Assembly (NCBI GenBank): GCA_016840965.1
Contig: JAEORI010000061.1
Location: 1 to 5,248, forward strand
From: Candidatus Thorarchaeota archaeon
GTDB lineage: Archaea; Asgardarchaeota; Thorarchaeia; Thorarchaeales; Thorarchaeaceae
Length of the DNA stretch: 5,248 bases
Direction of reading: 5' to 3'
Under the pieces are notes generated by a model that was not told the origin of the DNA, ran no database searches, and saw only the letters and a list, made by a program, of their open reading frames with translations. A program made the position numbers and the translations under genes. This document shows, one piece after another, positions 1 to 5,103 of this stretch (positions within the stretch are counted from its first letter, which is position 1; each line of letters starts with the position of its first letter).

Positions 1-1
1 G

Positions 2-169
2 GAGCCGATAAGGGATTTGCAGCGTTCAGGTAGAATGGATGATGAGCAGGAGATTCTAGATATTCGTCCTGTATCAAGGGATGATTTCCTACATGCGATA
101 GAAAATATCCGTCCTGCAACTCCCCCAGAGGATGTCAAGCGATACATTGACTGGGCGGAGGGTTCCTAA
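2..169 (+). CDS. Vps4-like AAA ATPase, C-terminal end only (partial)
   Basis: The reading frame is open from base 2 to the TAA at 167-169 and gives the last 55 residues of a protein that begins outside the window. It opens with EPIRDLQRSGR, matching the P-[VI]-R-x-x-Q segment after the small AAA subdomain in Vps4. It ends with a helix of the type RPVSRDDFLHAIENIRP followed by TPPEDVKRYIDWAEGS, the standard C-terminal helix of the Vps4/katanin group (R-P-V-x-x-x-D-F-x-x-A-[IL]-x-x-x-[RK]-P, then a P-E-D-[LV]-x-R-Y-x-x-W tail). Vps4 is the hexameric ATPase that disassembles and remodels ESCRT-III polymers at membranes. The gene for the ESCRT-II subunit Vps25 follows after 3 nt, which favours Vps4 over other AAA ATPases. 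The Walker motifs are not in the window, so a katanin- or CDC48-like identity cannot be fully excluded. Confidence 0.75.
   Translation, partial: EPIRDLQRSGRMDDEQEILDIRPVSRDDFLHAIENIRPATPPEDVKRYIDWAEGS
157..162 (+). promoter_or_regulatory. Ribosome-binding site for the TTG-started Vps25-like gene
   Basis: GGAGGG lies inside the last codons of the Vps4-like gene, 10 nt before the TTG at 173-175. No ATG occurs in this frame until residue 93, inside the conserved domain boundary, so this site decides the start. Its position overlapping the upstream gene implies translation from a shared transcript. Confidence 0.7.
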
Positions 170-172
170 AGA

Positions 173-910
173 TTGGGCGTTCGGGAGAGAAAGAGAGAGA
201 AGGCAGAAACAAAGGAATCAGCAGAAACTGTAGAACAGGAACAAGTGAAACCAACATCCAGCATTGAAAATTCTAAAATTGCTGAGGCGAAGCATAAACC
301 TGAAGTTGTTTTAGAAGCCAGGGAGTCAATTGGGGTTGAAGAATCTGATGTCCATGAGGAATCTCTAGAAGAATCAATCTCAGAAGTTGTGATAACTGAG
401 CCAGAGTTCGTAAAGCCAAGTTGGGGAGATATTGAGGACACTGAATGGATGTACGGGATACCTACAAGAGAAGATGACAGAGAACTCTGGGCAGGAGAAT
501 GGGCAGATTATGTGTTAGAATGGACTGAGAGAAGAAAGGTGCATATACTCTCAGTTGCCACTTTCATTAGTGAACCACCATTCAAAGACTTGAGAAACAA
601 GGTTGATTCATTCAAAGCGATTGCTGAGGTCCTAATCGAGAAAGAAGTTGCTGAGTGGATAGACAAGAAAAAACGTCAACTCAGAGTCTATTGGCGGCCT
701 CTTGAAGATTGGGCGGATATCCTCTATCAATGGGCACTCAAAACAGGAAAGCTCAGGCTTGATGTGAAGTCAATAGTCATTCAGGACGCTGAAGAAGACT
801 TTGCCAATTTACCTGAAAGGGATATACACATTGTACTGGCACTAATGGTGAAGAAAGGGCTAGCTGATTGGATTGATGAGAAGAAAGGTGCAATTATAAT
901 CTCCACATAG
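173..910 (+). CDS. Vps25-like ESCRT-II subunit with long acidic N-terminal tail
   Basis: The 245-residue product has two tandem winged-helix domains at about residues 103-172 and 173-243. The second opens with VYWRPLEDWADILYQWALKTG, which parallels human VPS25 around WRRPEEWGKLIYQWVSRSG. The first ends with EKEVAEWIDKKKRQL, like the KKGNLEWLDKSKSSF segment of VPS25. The conserved tryptophans and the spacing between domains fit Vps25. In eukaryotes Vps25 binds Vps22 and Vps36 in the Y-shaped ESCRT-II complex, and its second winged helix recruits the ESCRT-III subunit Vps20. Residues 1-85 are an extension absent from the roughly 176-residue eukaryotic protein: rich in Glu, Lys and Ser and probably disordered. 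The start is TTG with a good SD, 3 nt after the Vps4-like stop, so the two genes are probably co-transcribed. The stop lies 2 nt from the stop of the convergent Vps28-EAP30 gene. Family call is confident from motifs; function is inferred from eukaryotic homologues. Confidence 0.88.
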   Translation: MGVRERKREKAETKESAETVEQEQVKPTSSIENSKIAEAKHKPEVVLEARESIGVEESDVHEESLEESISEVVITEPEFVKPSWGDIEDTEWMYGIPTREDDRELWAGEWADYVLEWTERRKVHILSVATFISEPPFKDLRNKVDSFKAIAEVLIEKEVAEWIDKKKRQLRVYWRPLEDWADILYQWALKTGKLRLDVKSIVIQDAEEDFANLPERDIHIVLALMVKKGLADWIDEKKGAIIIST

Positions 911-912
911 AA

Positions 913-1680
913 TTAGAACGCGCTAGTGTTTCTTGGATCAGAGTTATCACGAGCCCTAAGTCCAGGGAAGTAATATCGACCTCCTGTTGAAAAACGGATA
1001 TCTGCTACAGCCATGCCTGCATCAACTAAACTAGTTAGTACTTGACGAGCGTGGTCCTCAGACCATTTGAGTTGTAAAATGACTTCCTCTAAAGAAACAT
1101 ATCCTTTGGCTGCTGCGAGGTTTATTACATCTGCTTGGTCTCTGCGCAGTTCGAGTGGACGAAGTTCAACGACCTTAACACCACCCCTGAGCGTACGTAT
1201 ACCAGGAATGAGACCATTATTAGCCACGCGGTTTACAGATTCAATGACATCATTGTAGGTCACAGATTCAAGCTCCGGAAGACGTCTTACAACCTCAACA
1301 ATCAATTCAGCGAGTCCCATGAGCCCCTTTGACGAATGTTCCGTTGCTACATCAAGTATAGCGAGACCGATATAGTCATAGAATTGGTCCAATGTCATAC
1401 CTTGGAGTGATTGTCTAGGAGCATGATTAGTAAGACGTAGCATATTTGCGGCTTCAGGAAACACTTCGATAATTCGTTCAGTTGATACAAAAGTACCGAT
1501 ATCAAGACCCATACGTCGCATGTTCTCGATTTGCGAACGAACATCATGCAAGAGAGCTGCAGACTCCCTTTGATACGATCGGATGTCCACTGCACCAAGA
1601 TCATAGAGCTTCTTCAATTGATCAAGTGTAGCAATCGAAGCATAGAGTTCCGAATGAAGTCTCTCGTGCATTGGATACAT
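913..1680 (-). CDS. Vps28 N-terminal domain fused to Vps22/EAP30 (ESCRT-I/II hybrid)
   Basis: Two ESCRT families are visible in this 255-residue product. Residues 4-84 resemble the N-terminal domain of Vps28: ELYASIATLDQLKKLYDLGA aligns without gaps to human [20 protein letters not shown], the later Tyr and Leu-Leu positions also match, and FPEAANML corresponds to CPLAMERI. Residues 98-245 match the EAP30 (Vps22/SNF8) core: DQFYDYIGLAILDVA at the start, then a first winged helix (about 118-178) and a second (about 179-240) containing KGYVSLEEVILQLKWSEDHA and ARQVLTSLVDAGMA, close to SNF8's NGYVTVSEIKASLKWETERA and ARQVLEHLLKEGLA. EAP30 proteins form the base of ESCRT-II and bind Vps25, whose gene is the convergent neighbour. 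No GLUE domain is present, which argues against Vps36. The start may be the ATG at 1671 (residue 4) rather than 1680. The C-terminal tail after residue 241 is short and polar. aspS lies 73 nt upstream on the same strand, so read-through is possible. Confidence 0.87.
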   Translation of the reverse strand: MYPMHERLHSELYASIATLDQLKKLYDLGAVDIRSYQRESAALLHDVRSQIENMRRMGLDIGTFVSTERIIEVFPEAANMLRLTNHAPRQSLQGMTLDQFYDYIGLAILDVATEHSSKGLMGLAELIVEVVRRLPELESVTYNDVIESVNRVANNGLIPGIRTLRGGVKVVELRPLELRRDQADVINLAAAKGYVSLEEVILQLKWSEDHARQVLTSLVDAGMAVADIRFSTGGRYYFPGLRARDNSDPRNTSAF

Positions 1681-1687
1681 TCCCTTT
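1681..1687 (-). promoter_or_regulatory. SD-like site that favours the downstream start of the Vps28-EAP30 gene
   Basis: On the minus strand AAAGGGA directly precedes the ATG at 1680, leaving 1 nt between AAGGG and that ATG, which is too close. The in-frame ATG three codons later (1669-1671) sits 10 nt from AAGGG, a usable distance. The true protein may therefore begin MHERLHSELY and have 252 residues. Confidence 0.45.
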
Positions 1688-1753
1688 GTATTCTAATCCG
1701 CACTAAGTCGGTAATTGTTTTAGAACGATTCGTGCTTTAAGAGAGAGTATTAT

Positions 1754-3112
1754 CTAGGGTGTCAAACGATCACGATCACGAGGTAGGAGAGTTACTTCTC
1801 TGATGTTATCAATACCAAGAAGTTGCATGGTCATCCGTTCAACGCCAAGCCCCAAACCACCATGGGGAGGAGCACCATATTTGAAGGGATCAAGGTAGAA
1901 TGTAAAATTATCAGGGTTGAAGCCTTTTGCTTTAAATCTCTCGATAAGCAAATCATACAAATGGATACGTTGACTACCAGTTGTTATCTCCATCCCCTTG
2001 TAGGTTAGGTCAAAGCTTTCTGTCATACCTTCATAAGTCATGCTTGGCATCGTGTATGCGGGTCGGAGCTCCAATGGATAATGGGTTATGAACACCATAT
2101 CAGTGCCATACTTTTCTGGAAATACTTCTCCTAGAATACGTTCACACTCAGGGTCTAAATCATCAGTTAATGATAGATTTTTGCCAGCTTCATTCACAAT
2201 GTCAATAGCCTCTCCATATTTTATTCTCTTGAATGGTACTTTTGGAACAACTAGGTCAACACCGAGGAGTTCTAATTCAGCAGCGGCATTCTTCTTGGTC
2301 ATCTTAAATGAATGATGAAGCATGTTTTCCTCCATCTTCATCACATCCTCAACACTCCTAATCCATGCCATCTCATAGTCGAATGAGGTATATTCATTAA
2401 CATGACGACGAGTGTTGTGCTTCTCAGCCCTAAATACTGGTGCAATCTCATATACGCGTCCAAAACCAGCTAGGAGCATCATTTGTTTATAGAACTGTGG
2501 GCTCTGGGCGAGGTATGCCTTCCTCTCAAAGTACTTGACTTCGAATAGGTTGGCTCCACCTTCTGTTGCTTCAGCGACAAGTTTAGGTGTATGTATCTCG
2601 ACAAAGTCATTGTTTTCCAAGAATGCTCTTGCATAACGAACAAGATTGTGCTGAACCTTAAAGATGGCATTTATCGATGGTTTTCTGAGGTCGAGAACTC
2701 GATTGTTGAGCCGTGTGTCAAGATCAATGTCAGTTTTTCCTTCAACAACATCTATGGGAAGTCGTTCGGCAGTATTCAAAATTCGTATCTTCAATGGAAT
2801 CACTTCAGCACCTGAAGCAACCTGAGTGGTAGCAACAACTTTGCCAGTGACTGAAACAGCAGTTTCAGGTTTGAGGTTTCCAGAGGTTATGAAGACATTC
2901 TTTGGCACTTTCTTTTCAGGAATTGTGACCTGGACAGTCCCACGTTCATCTCTAAGAATGAGGAACTTGATTTTGCCCTTGTCTCGTAGTATGTGAGTCC
3001 AACCCATTAAGACGACTTCAGCCCCTGCTAATTCAGCTGTTATTTGATTACTGAAGTGCGTTCGAATTTCCTCACCAATTTGTTCTGTGCCTGCGGCTTT
3101 ATAGAAATCCAT
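1754..3112 (-). CDS. aspS: Aspartyl-tRNA synthetase, archaeal type, probably non-discriminating
   Basis: This 452-residue class IIb synthetase attaches aspartate to tRNA(Asp) in the cytoplasm. An OB-fold anticodon-binding domain (about residues 17-112) precedes the catalytic domain. Visible motifs are motif 1 (ENNDFVEIHTPKL, Pro176), the flipping loop ATEGGANLF, QSPQFYKQ (203-210), motif 2 (RVYEIAPVFRAEKHNTRRH, Arg228) and motif 3 (GGLGLGVERMTMQLLG, Arg426). The PRDRDRLTP ending identifies AspRS rather than AsnRS. The size fits archaeal enzymes of about 430-440 residues plus an N-terminal extension of about 14. Where the discriminating Thermococcus enzyme has Trp26 and Lys85, this one has His40 and, by my alignment, Ala99. 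That resembles non-discriminating AspRS, which also makes Asp-tRNA(Asn) for amidation by GatCAB; this is inference. RPAYTMP carries Ala where many archaeal AspRS have Phe. The ATG has a GAGGT site (3120-3124) at 7-nt spacing. A weak TATA-like tract is at 3154-3163. Confidence 0.95.
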   Translation of the reverse strand: MDFYKAAGTEQIGEEIRTHFSNQITAELAGAEVVLMGWTHILRDKGKIKFLILRDERGTVQVTIPEKKVPKNVFITSGNLKPETAVSVTGKVVATTQVASGAEVIPLKIRILNTAERLPIDVVEGKTDIDLDTRLNNRVLDLRKPSINAIFKVQHNLVRYARAFLENNDFVEIHTPKLVAEATEGGANLFEVKYFERKAYLAQSPQFYKQMMLLAGFGRVYEIAPVFRAEKHNTRRHVNEYTSFDYEMAWIRSVEDVMKMEENMLHHSFKMTKKNAAAELELLGVDLVVPKVPFKRIKYGEAIDIVNEAGKNLSLTDDLDPECERILGEVFPEKYGTDMVFITHYPLELRPAYTMPSMTYEGMTESFDLTYKGMEITTGSQRIHLYDLLIERFKAKGFNPDNFTFYLDPFKYGAPPHGGLGLGVERMTMQLLGIDNIREVTLLPRDRDRLTP

Positions 3113-3201
3113 TCTTCATACCTCAGTCTAAGCTCAATCTGCTGAAACGCGAGTACATTATGAGGCTTTTGGAACTACACCGAGTAAGAGTTGAAGATGG
3201 A

Positions 3202-3217
3202 CTGGGAAATTTCCCAG
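3202..3217. promoter_or_regulatory. Perfect 16-bp palindrome, candidate operator upstream of aspS
   Basis: CTGGGAAATTTCCCAG equals its own reverse complement over all 16 bases. It lies in the 132-bp gap between the stop of the winged-helix regulator (3245) and the start of aspS (3112), about 90 bp before the aspS ATG. Perfect two-fold symmetry suits binding by a dimeric regulator, and a winged-helix protein is encoded next door. As RNA it could form only a 5-bp stem with a 6-nt loop, with no T-tract after it on the minus strand, so a terminator is less likely. Confidence 0.4.
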
Positions 3218-3244
3218 ATACCACCTTCTAGATCATTGTTCACG

Positions 3245-3478
3245 TTACATGGGCGCTCGAACCAGCTCGTAGACCCGCTCCCTCGCGTCGTTCTCGTGTT
3301 CTTCTTCCCGAATTAGACCTAGAGCCTTTAATCTACTAAGACCATAGTTCACAGTTCTGGGAGGAAGGTATGTGTTGCTAATTAGGTCTTGCCGGGACAT
3401 TCGTCGCCGGTTCTTAAGCAGCACATATAGAAACTTCGCAGAAGGAGGTAGAGACAAGAATGAGCGTCTGGCAAACAT
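3245..3478 (-). CDS. Small MarR-like winged-helix transcriptional regulator
   Basis: The 77-residue product is essentially one winged helix-turn-helix domain. Helix 1 covers about residues 11-24 (PPSAKFLYVLLKN), helix 2 about 28-36 (SRQDLISNT), and the recognition helix about 40-53 (PRTVNYGLSRLKALG). A beta-wing follows (GLIREEEHENDARERVYELV, 54-73). The pattern of a T-V-x-x-x-L-x-x-L-x-x-x-G-L-I segment followed by a charged wing is typical of MarR/ArsR-type archaeal regulators. The domain is very basic in its N-terminal half. No ligand-binding or dimerisation extension is present, so it probably acts as a bare DNA-binding dimer. The ATG has an AGGTG site at 3484-3488 (5-nt spacing), and an in-frame TAA 12 nt upstream excludes an earlier start. 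The coding region looks more GC-rich than the flanking spacers. A perfect palindrome lies about 27 bp past its stop. The regulated genes are unknown. Confidence 0.75.
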   Translation of the reverse strand: MFARRSFLSLPPSAKFLYVLLKNRRRMSRQDLISNTYLPPRTVNYGLSRLKALGLIREEEHENDARERVYELVRAPM

Positions 3479-3503
3479 GATCCCACCTTAGAATTGTAAC
3501 CAT
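3414..3503 (-). CDS. Possible 29-residue overlapping leader ORF before the regulator
   Basis: On the minus strand GGAGGT (3513-3518 on + coordinates, reading acctcc) lies 9 nt before an ATG at 3503. That frame runs 29 codons to TAA at 3414-3416 and overlaps the regulator gene by 65 nt in another frame. The peptide begins MVTILRWDHV and is hydrophobic and Cys-containing but matches nothing I recognise. The SD is stronger than the regulator's own. It could be a coupling leader, or the SD match could be chance; I would not annotate it firmly. Confidence 0.15.
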   Translation of the reverse strand: MVTILRWDHVCQTLILVSTSFCEVSICAA

Positions 3504-3585
3504 GTGTTCAATACCTCCGTATGATTTTGGTTTTCAGAAACATTTCAGCAAATAAGAGTTGGCATTTCGGTTATTATTGATTAAT

Positions 3586-4872
3586 TCAGTGTGTAGGTAG
3601 ATGCTGTTCAGTCGCGGGCATACTTGGTCGCTCATTGACCTGCCAAAAGTCTACTATCTTATTCAATAGTTCTGTGATTCCTTGACCTGTTATTGTAGAG
3701 GTTTCGATAAAGAAGAGTGGATGAGATTGACCATTCTCACCAAGGGATTTTGCTATTTCATCGCAATATCGACGAGCTTCCTCTGTTGAAACTGGAATAT
3801 CGATTTCATCATCTTCATCATCATAGACTGGGTGATCACGTAAATCTGTCTTGTTCCCCACAATTATTATCGGGGGAGGAATCAGAAAGGCATTGGAAAG
3901 TTCGCGCACCCAGAAATCAAGACTATCGAAGCTCCATCTATCAGCTACTGAATACACAAGTACTGCAATCCCGGACCCTGTGTAGAAGTCTGTCTTGGGT
4001 ATTTTTGCCTCCATACTCTTCGGGAATGTCCAAGCATCAACTCGAACATTTGCCCCGTTATGTTCAATGATGTTACTAAAGGTGAATGGCTTGGTCGGTG
4101 ACAAGTCAAGAGAAGTGTAGTCAGCTCCAAGCTTAAGATTACATTCAAAGATTATACTATTGACTCCAACTCCTTCCTCTCCAAGGAACAAGACTTTGAG
4201 ATCCAATAAGTCTGAGATTTGTTCAGGAGAAGATTTCGCTTCTTGAGAGACCTCTTCCAGTGATGCTACAATTTCAGGGTCATCCCAAAGGAATTTCACA
4301 GGCTTGGCATCATCGGAAGATTGTGTCCGGGGTGTAGGAGTGCTCTCGGGAATGTTCTCTGCATGGAAAGAGTACACTAGGCCTTTGACTTCCTCACTGA
4401 GTGGAACATCCCAGATGCTCATTGTTTGCGGGGCGGGAGTGTCTGTCTTTAGATCTTCAAGCTGATCTTCAAGCTGGTCTTCAAGCTCAGGGGTGGCGAC
4501 TATTACATTGCTTTTGACATCATCAGAGATTTTGCTTTTGCCAGTCGGAGAGAGGAATTCATCTTTCAAACTATCAAGAGTATTCAAAGCACGTGAAAGT
4601 TCGAGCAAATCTTCCTTTGTTAACTCATCCTCTCCAGGAATCACATCAACTTCAGGAAGTCCGACTCTTTTCAAAATGAACTTCAGAATCGGGTGAGGAA
4701 CATTGAAACCACGTAGGTATGAAAATCTTTGCACCTCATCCATAATGTCTGTGAAGGATCTGCCAGCAAACGTAAGCCTTCGAGTAACAGCGGGGTCCTT
4801 AATGTAAATACGATTGACCTTGAGACTTATGTCGATATTGGTCCCTGGGATTTGCATCTTTACGACAACCAC
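3586..4872 (-). CDS. Ras-like G-domain protein with degenerate nucleotide site and unknown N-terminal domain
   Basis: The 428-residue product has a C-terminal Ras/Rab-like domain (about residues 224-412). DLKVLFLGEEGVGVNS (224-239) is the beta-1/P-loop, but the invariant Lys is Val237 and the Ser/Thr after it is Asn238. The switch II D-x-x-G is replaced by DAWT (279-282), and the catalytic Gln position is Phe283. AVLVYSVADRWSFDSL (303-318) matches the beta-4 region, VGNKTDL (338-344) is an intact G4 base-recognition motif, and ETSTITGQGI (390-399) is a G5-like motif. Base contacts are kept while phosphate and magnesium contacts are lost, so normal GTP hydrolysis is doubtful. An acidic insertion (350-357) lies between G4 and G5. 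Residues 1-106 form an unrecognised domain with predicted strands then helices. Residues 107-220 are a low-complexity acidic linker with three LED repeats. There is no C-terminal prenylation Cys, transmembrane segment or signal peptide. The GTG start at 4872 has GAGG (4878-4881) at 5-nt spacing; an internal ATG is residue 6. Partner and role are unknown. Confidence 0.85.
   Translation of the reverse strand: MVVVKMQIPGTNIDISLKVNRIYIKDPAVTRRLTFAGRSFTDIMDEVQRFSYLRGFNVPHPILKFILKRVGLPEVDVIPGEDELTKEDLLELSRALNTLDSLKDEFLSPTGKSKISDDVKSNVIVATPELEDQLEDQLEDLKTDTPAPQTMSIWDVPLSEEVKGLVYSFHAENIPESTPTPRTQSSDDAKPVKFLWDDPEIVASLEEVSQEAKSSPEQISDLLDLKVLFLGEEGVGVNSIIFECNLKLGADYTSLDLSPTKPFTFSNIIEHNGANVRVDAWTFPKSMEAKIPKTDFYTGSGIAVLVYSVADRWSFDSLDFWVRELSNAFLIPPPIIIVGNKTDLRDHPVYDDEDDEIDIPVSTEEARRYCDEIAKSLGENGQSHPLFFIETSTITGQGITELLNKIVDFWQVNERPSMPATEQHLPTH
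4452..4487 (-). repeat. Three 12-bp tandem repeats coding for a repeated LEDQ
   Basis: Three consecutive 12-bp units (gatcttcaagct twice, then ggtcttcaagct with one change) fall in frame in the linker of the GTPase-like gene and encode residues 130-140, ELEDQLEDQLED. The near-identity at DNA level suggests recent slippage duplication. Copy number is likely to vary among relatives. Confidence 0.85.
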
Positions 4873-4915
4873 GCCTTCCTCTTTATAATCAATTATATGA
4901 TGTATGAATAATTAC

Positions 4916-4932
4916 TATTTTTATATATTAAA
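4916..4932 (-). promoter_or_regulatory. TATA box of the GTPase-like gene
   Basis: Read on the minus strand the tract is TTTAATATATAAAAATA, an A/T-only run with a core resembling the archaeal TATA box (TTTATATA type). Its centre is about 53 bp upstream of the GTG start, which would place transcription start near 4898 and give a leader of about 25 nt that includes the GAGG site. Confidence 0.55.
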
Positions 4933-4987
4933 GGTTTTCTAATGTCATTAAATACGTGAAATTTGTGTCAAAATATGCCTAAGAGAA

Positions 4988-5018
4988 GCTGATAATATGA
5001 ATTTGTATGATAATCAGC
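4988..5018. repeat. Imperfect dyad in the divergent promoter region
   Basis: GCTGAT at 4988-4993 and ATCAGC at 5013-5018 form a 6-bp inverted pair 31 bp end to end. The inner bases also carry tgataat twice (4990-4996 and 5008-5014) as a direct repeat. Two half-sites three helical turns apart could bind a regulator, but short matches like this arise by chance in AT-rich DNA. Confidence 0.25.
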
Positions 5019-5103
5019 AAAACCGAATCATCTGAAATGAACCGCCATATATTGAAATGTAAGGGATTCACTCAATAAACTAAAACTCTCGAATTAAACA
5101 AGT

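Larger units (their letters stand above)
4873..5103. other. AT-rich divergent intergenic region
   Basis: These 231 bp separate the minus-strand GTPase-like gene from the plus-strand LRR gene and should carry both promoters. The left part holds a TATA tract for the GTPase-like gene. An imperfect dyad (4988-5018) lies in the middle. I see no tRNA-like fold and no open frame with a credible SD. For the LRR gene I find only a weak A/T-rich tract (aataaactaaaa, about 5073-5084) about 20-30 bp before its start and no SD, which would fit a leaderless transcript. Confidence 0.6.

Noticed and set aside
166..441. 91-codon open frame on the minus strand
   Set aside because: It is antisense to the acidic tail of the Vps25-like gene; the Ser/Thr-rich translation is what reverse-complemented Glu/Lys-rich codons give.
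913..1680. Vps36 rather than Vps22 as the EAP30 parent
   Set aside because: There is no GLUE or zinc-finger domain, and the second winged helix (KWSEDHARQVLTSLVDAG) is closest to SNF8/Vps22.
1531..1740. 69-codon + strand frame reaching the gap before aspS
   Set aside because: Mostly antisense to the Vps28-EAP30 gene, no SD and no recognisable motif.
1681..1753. Terminator or own promoter between aspS and the Vps28-EAP30 gene
   Set aside because: I see no stable hairpin, no long T-tract and no convincing TATA box on the minus strand in these 73 bp, so neither was called.
1754..3112. Possible asparaginyl-tRNA synthetase instead of AspRS
   Set aside because: The PRDRDRL ending and the RPAYTMP segment fit archaeal AspRS; the typical AsnRS C-terminal signature is absent.
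3586..3600. C-terminal prenylation signal on the GTPase-like protein
   Set aside because: The protein ends EQHLPTH with no cysteine near the end.
3717..4070. 117-codon open frame on the + strand
   Set aside because: It lies wholly antisense to the G domain of the 3586-4872 gene, has no SD, and its His/Leu/Ser-rich translation resembles no protein.
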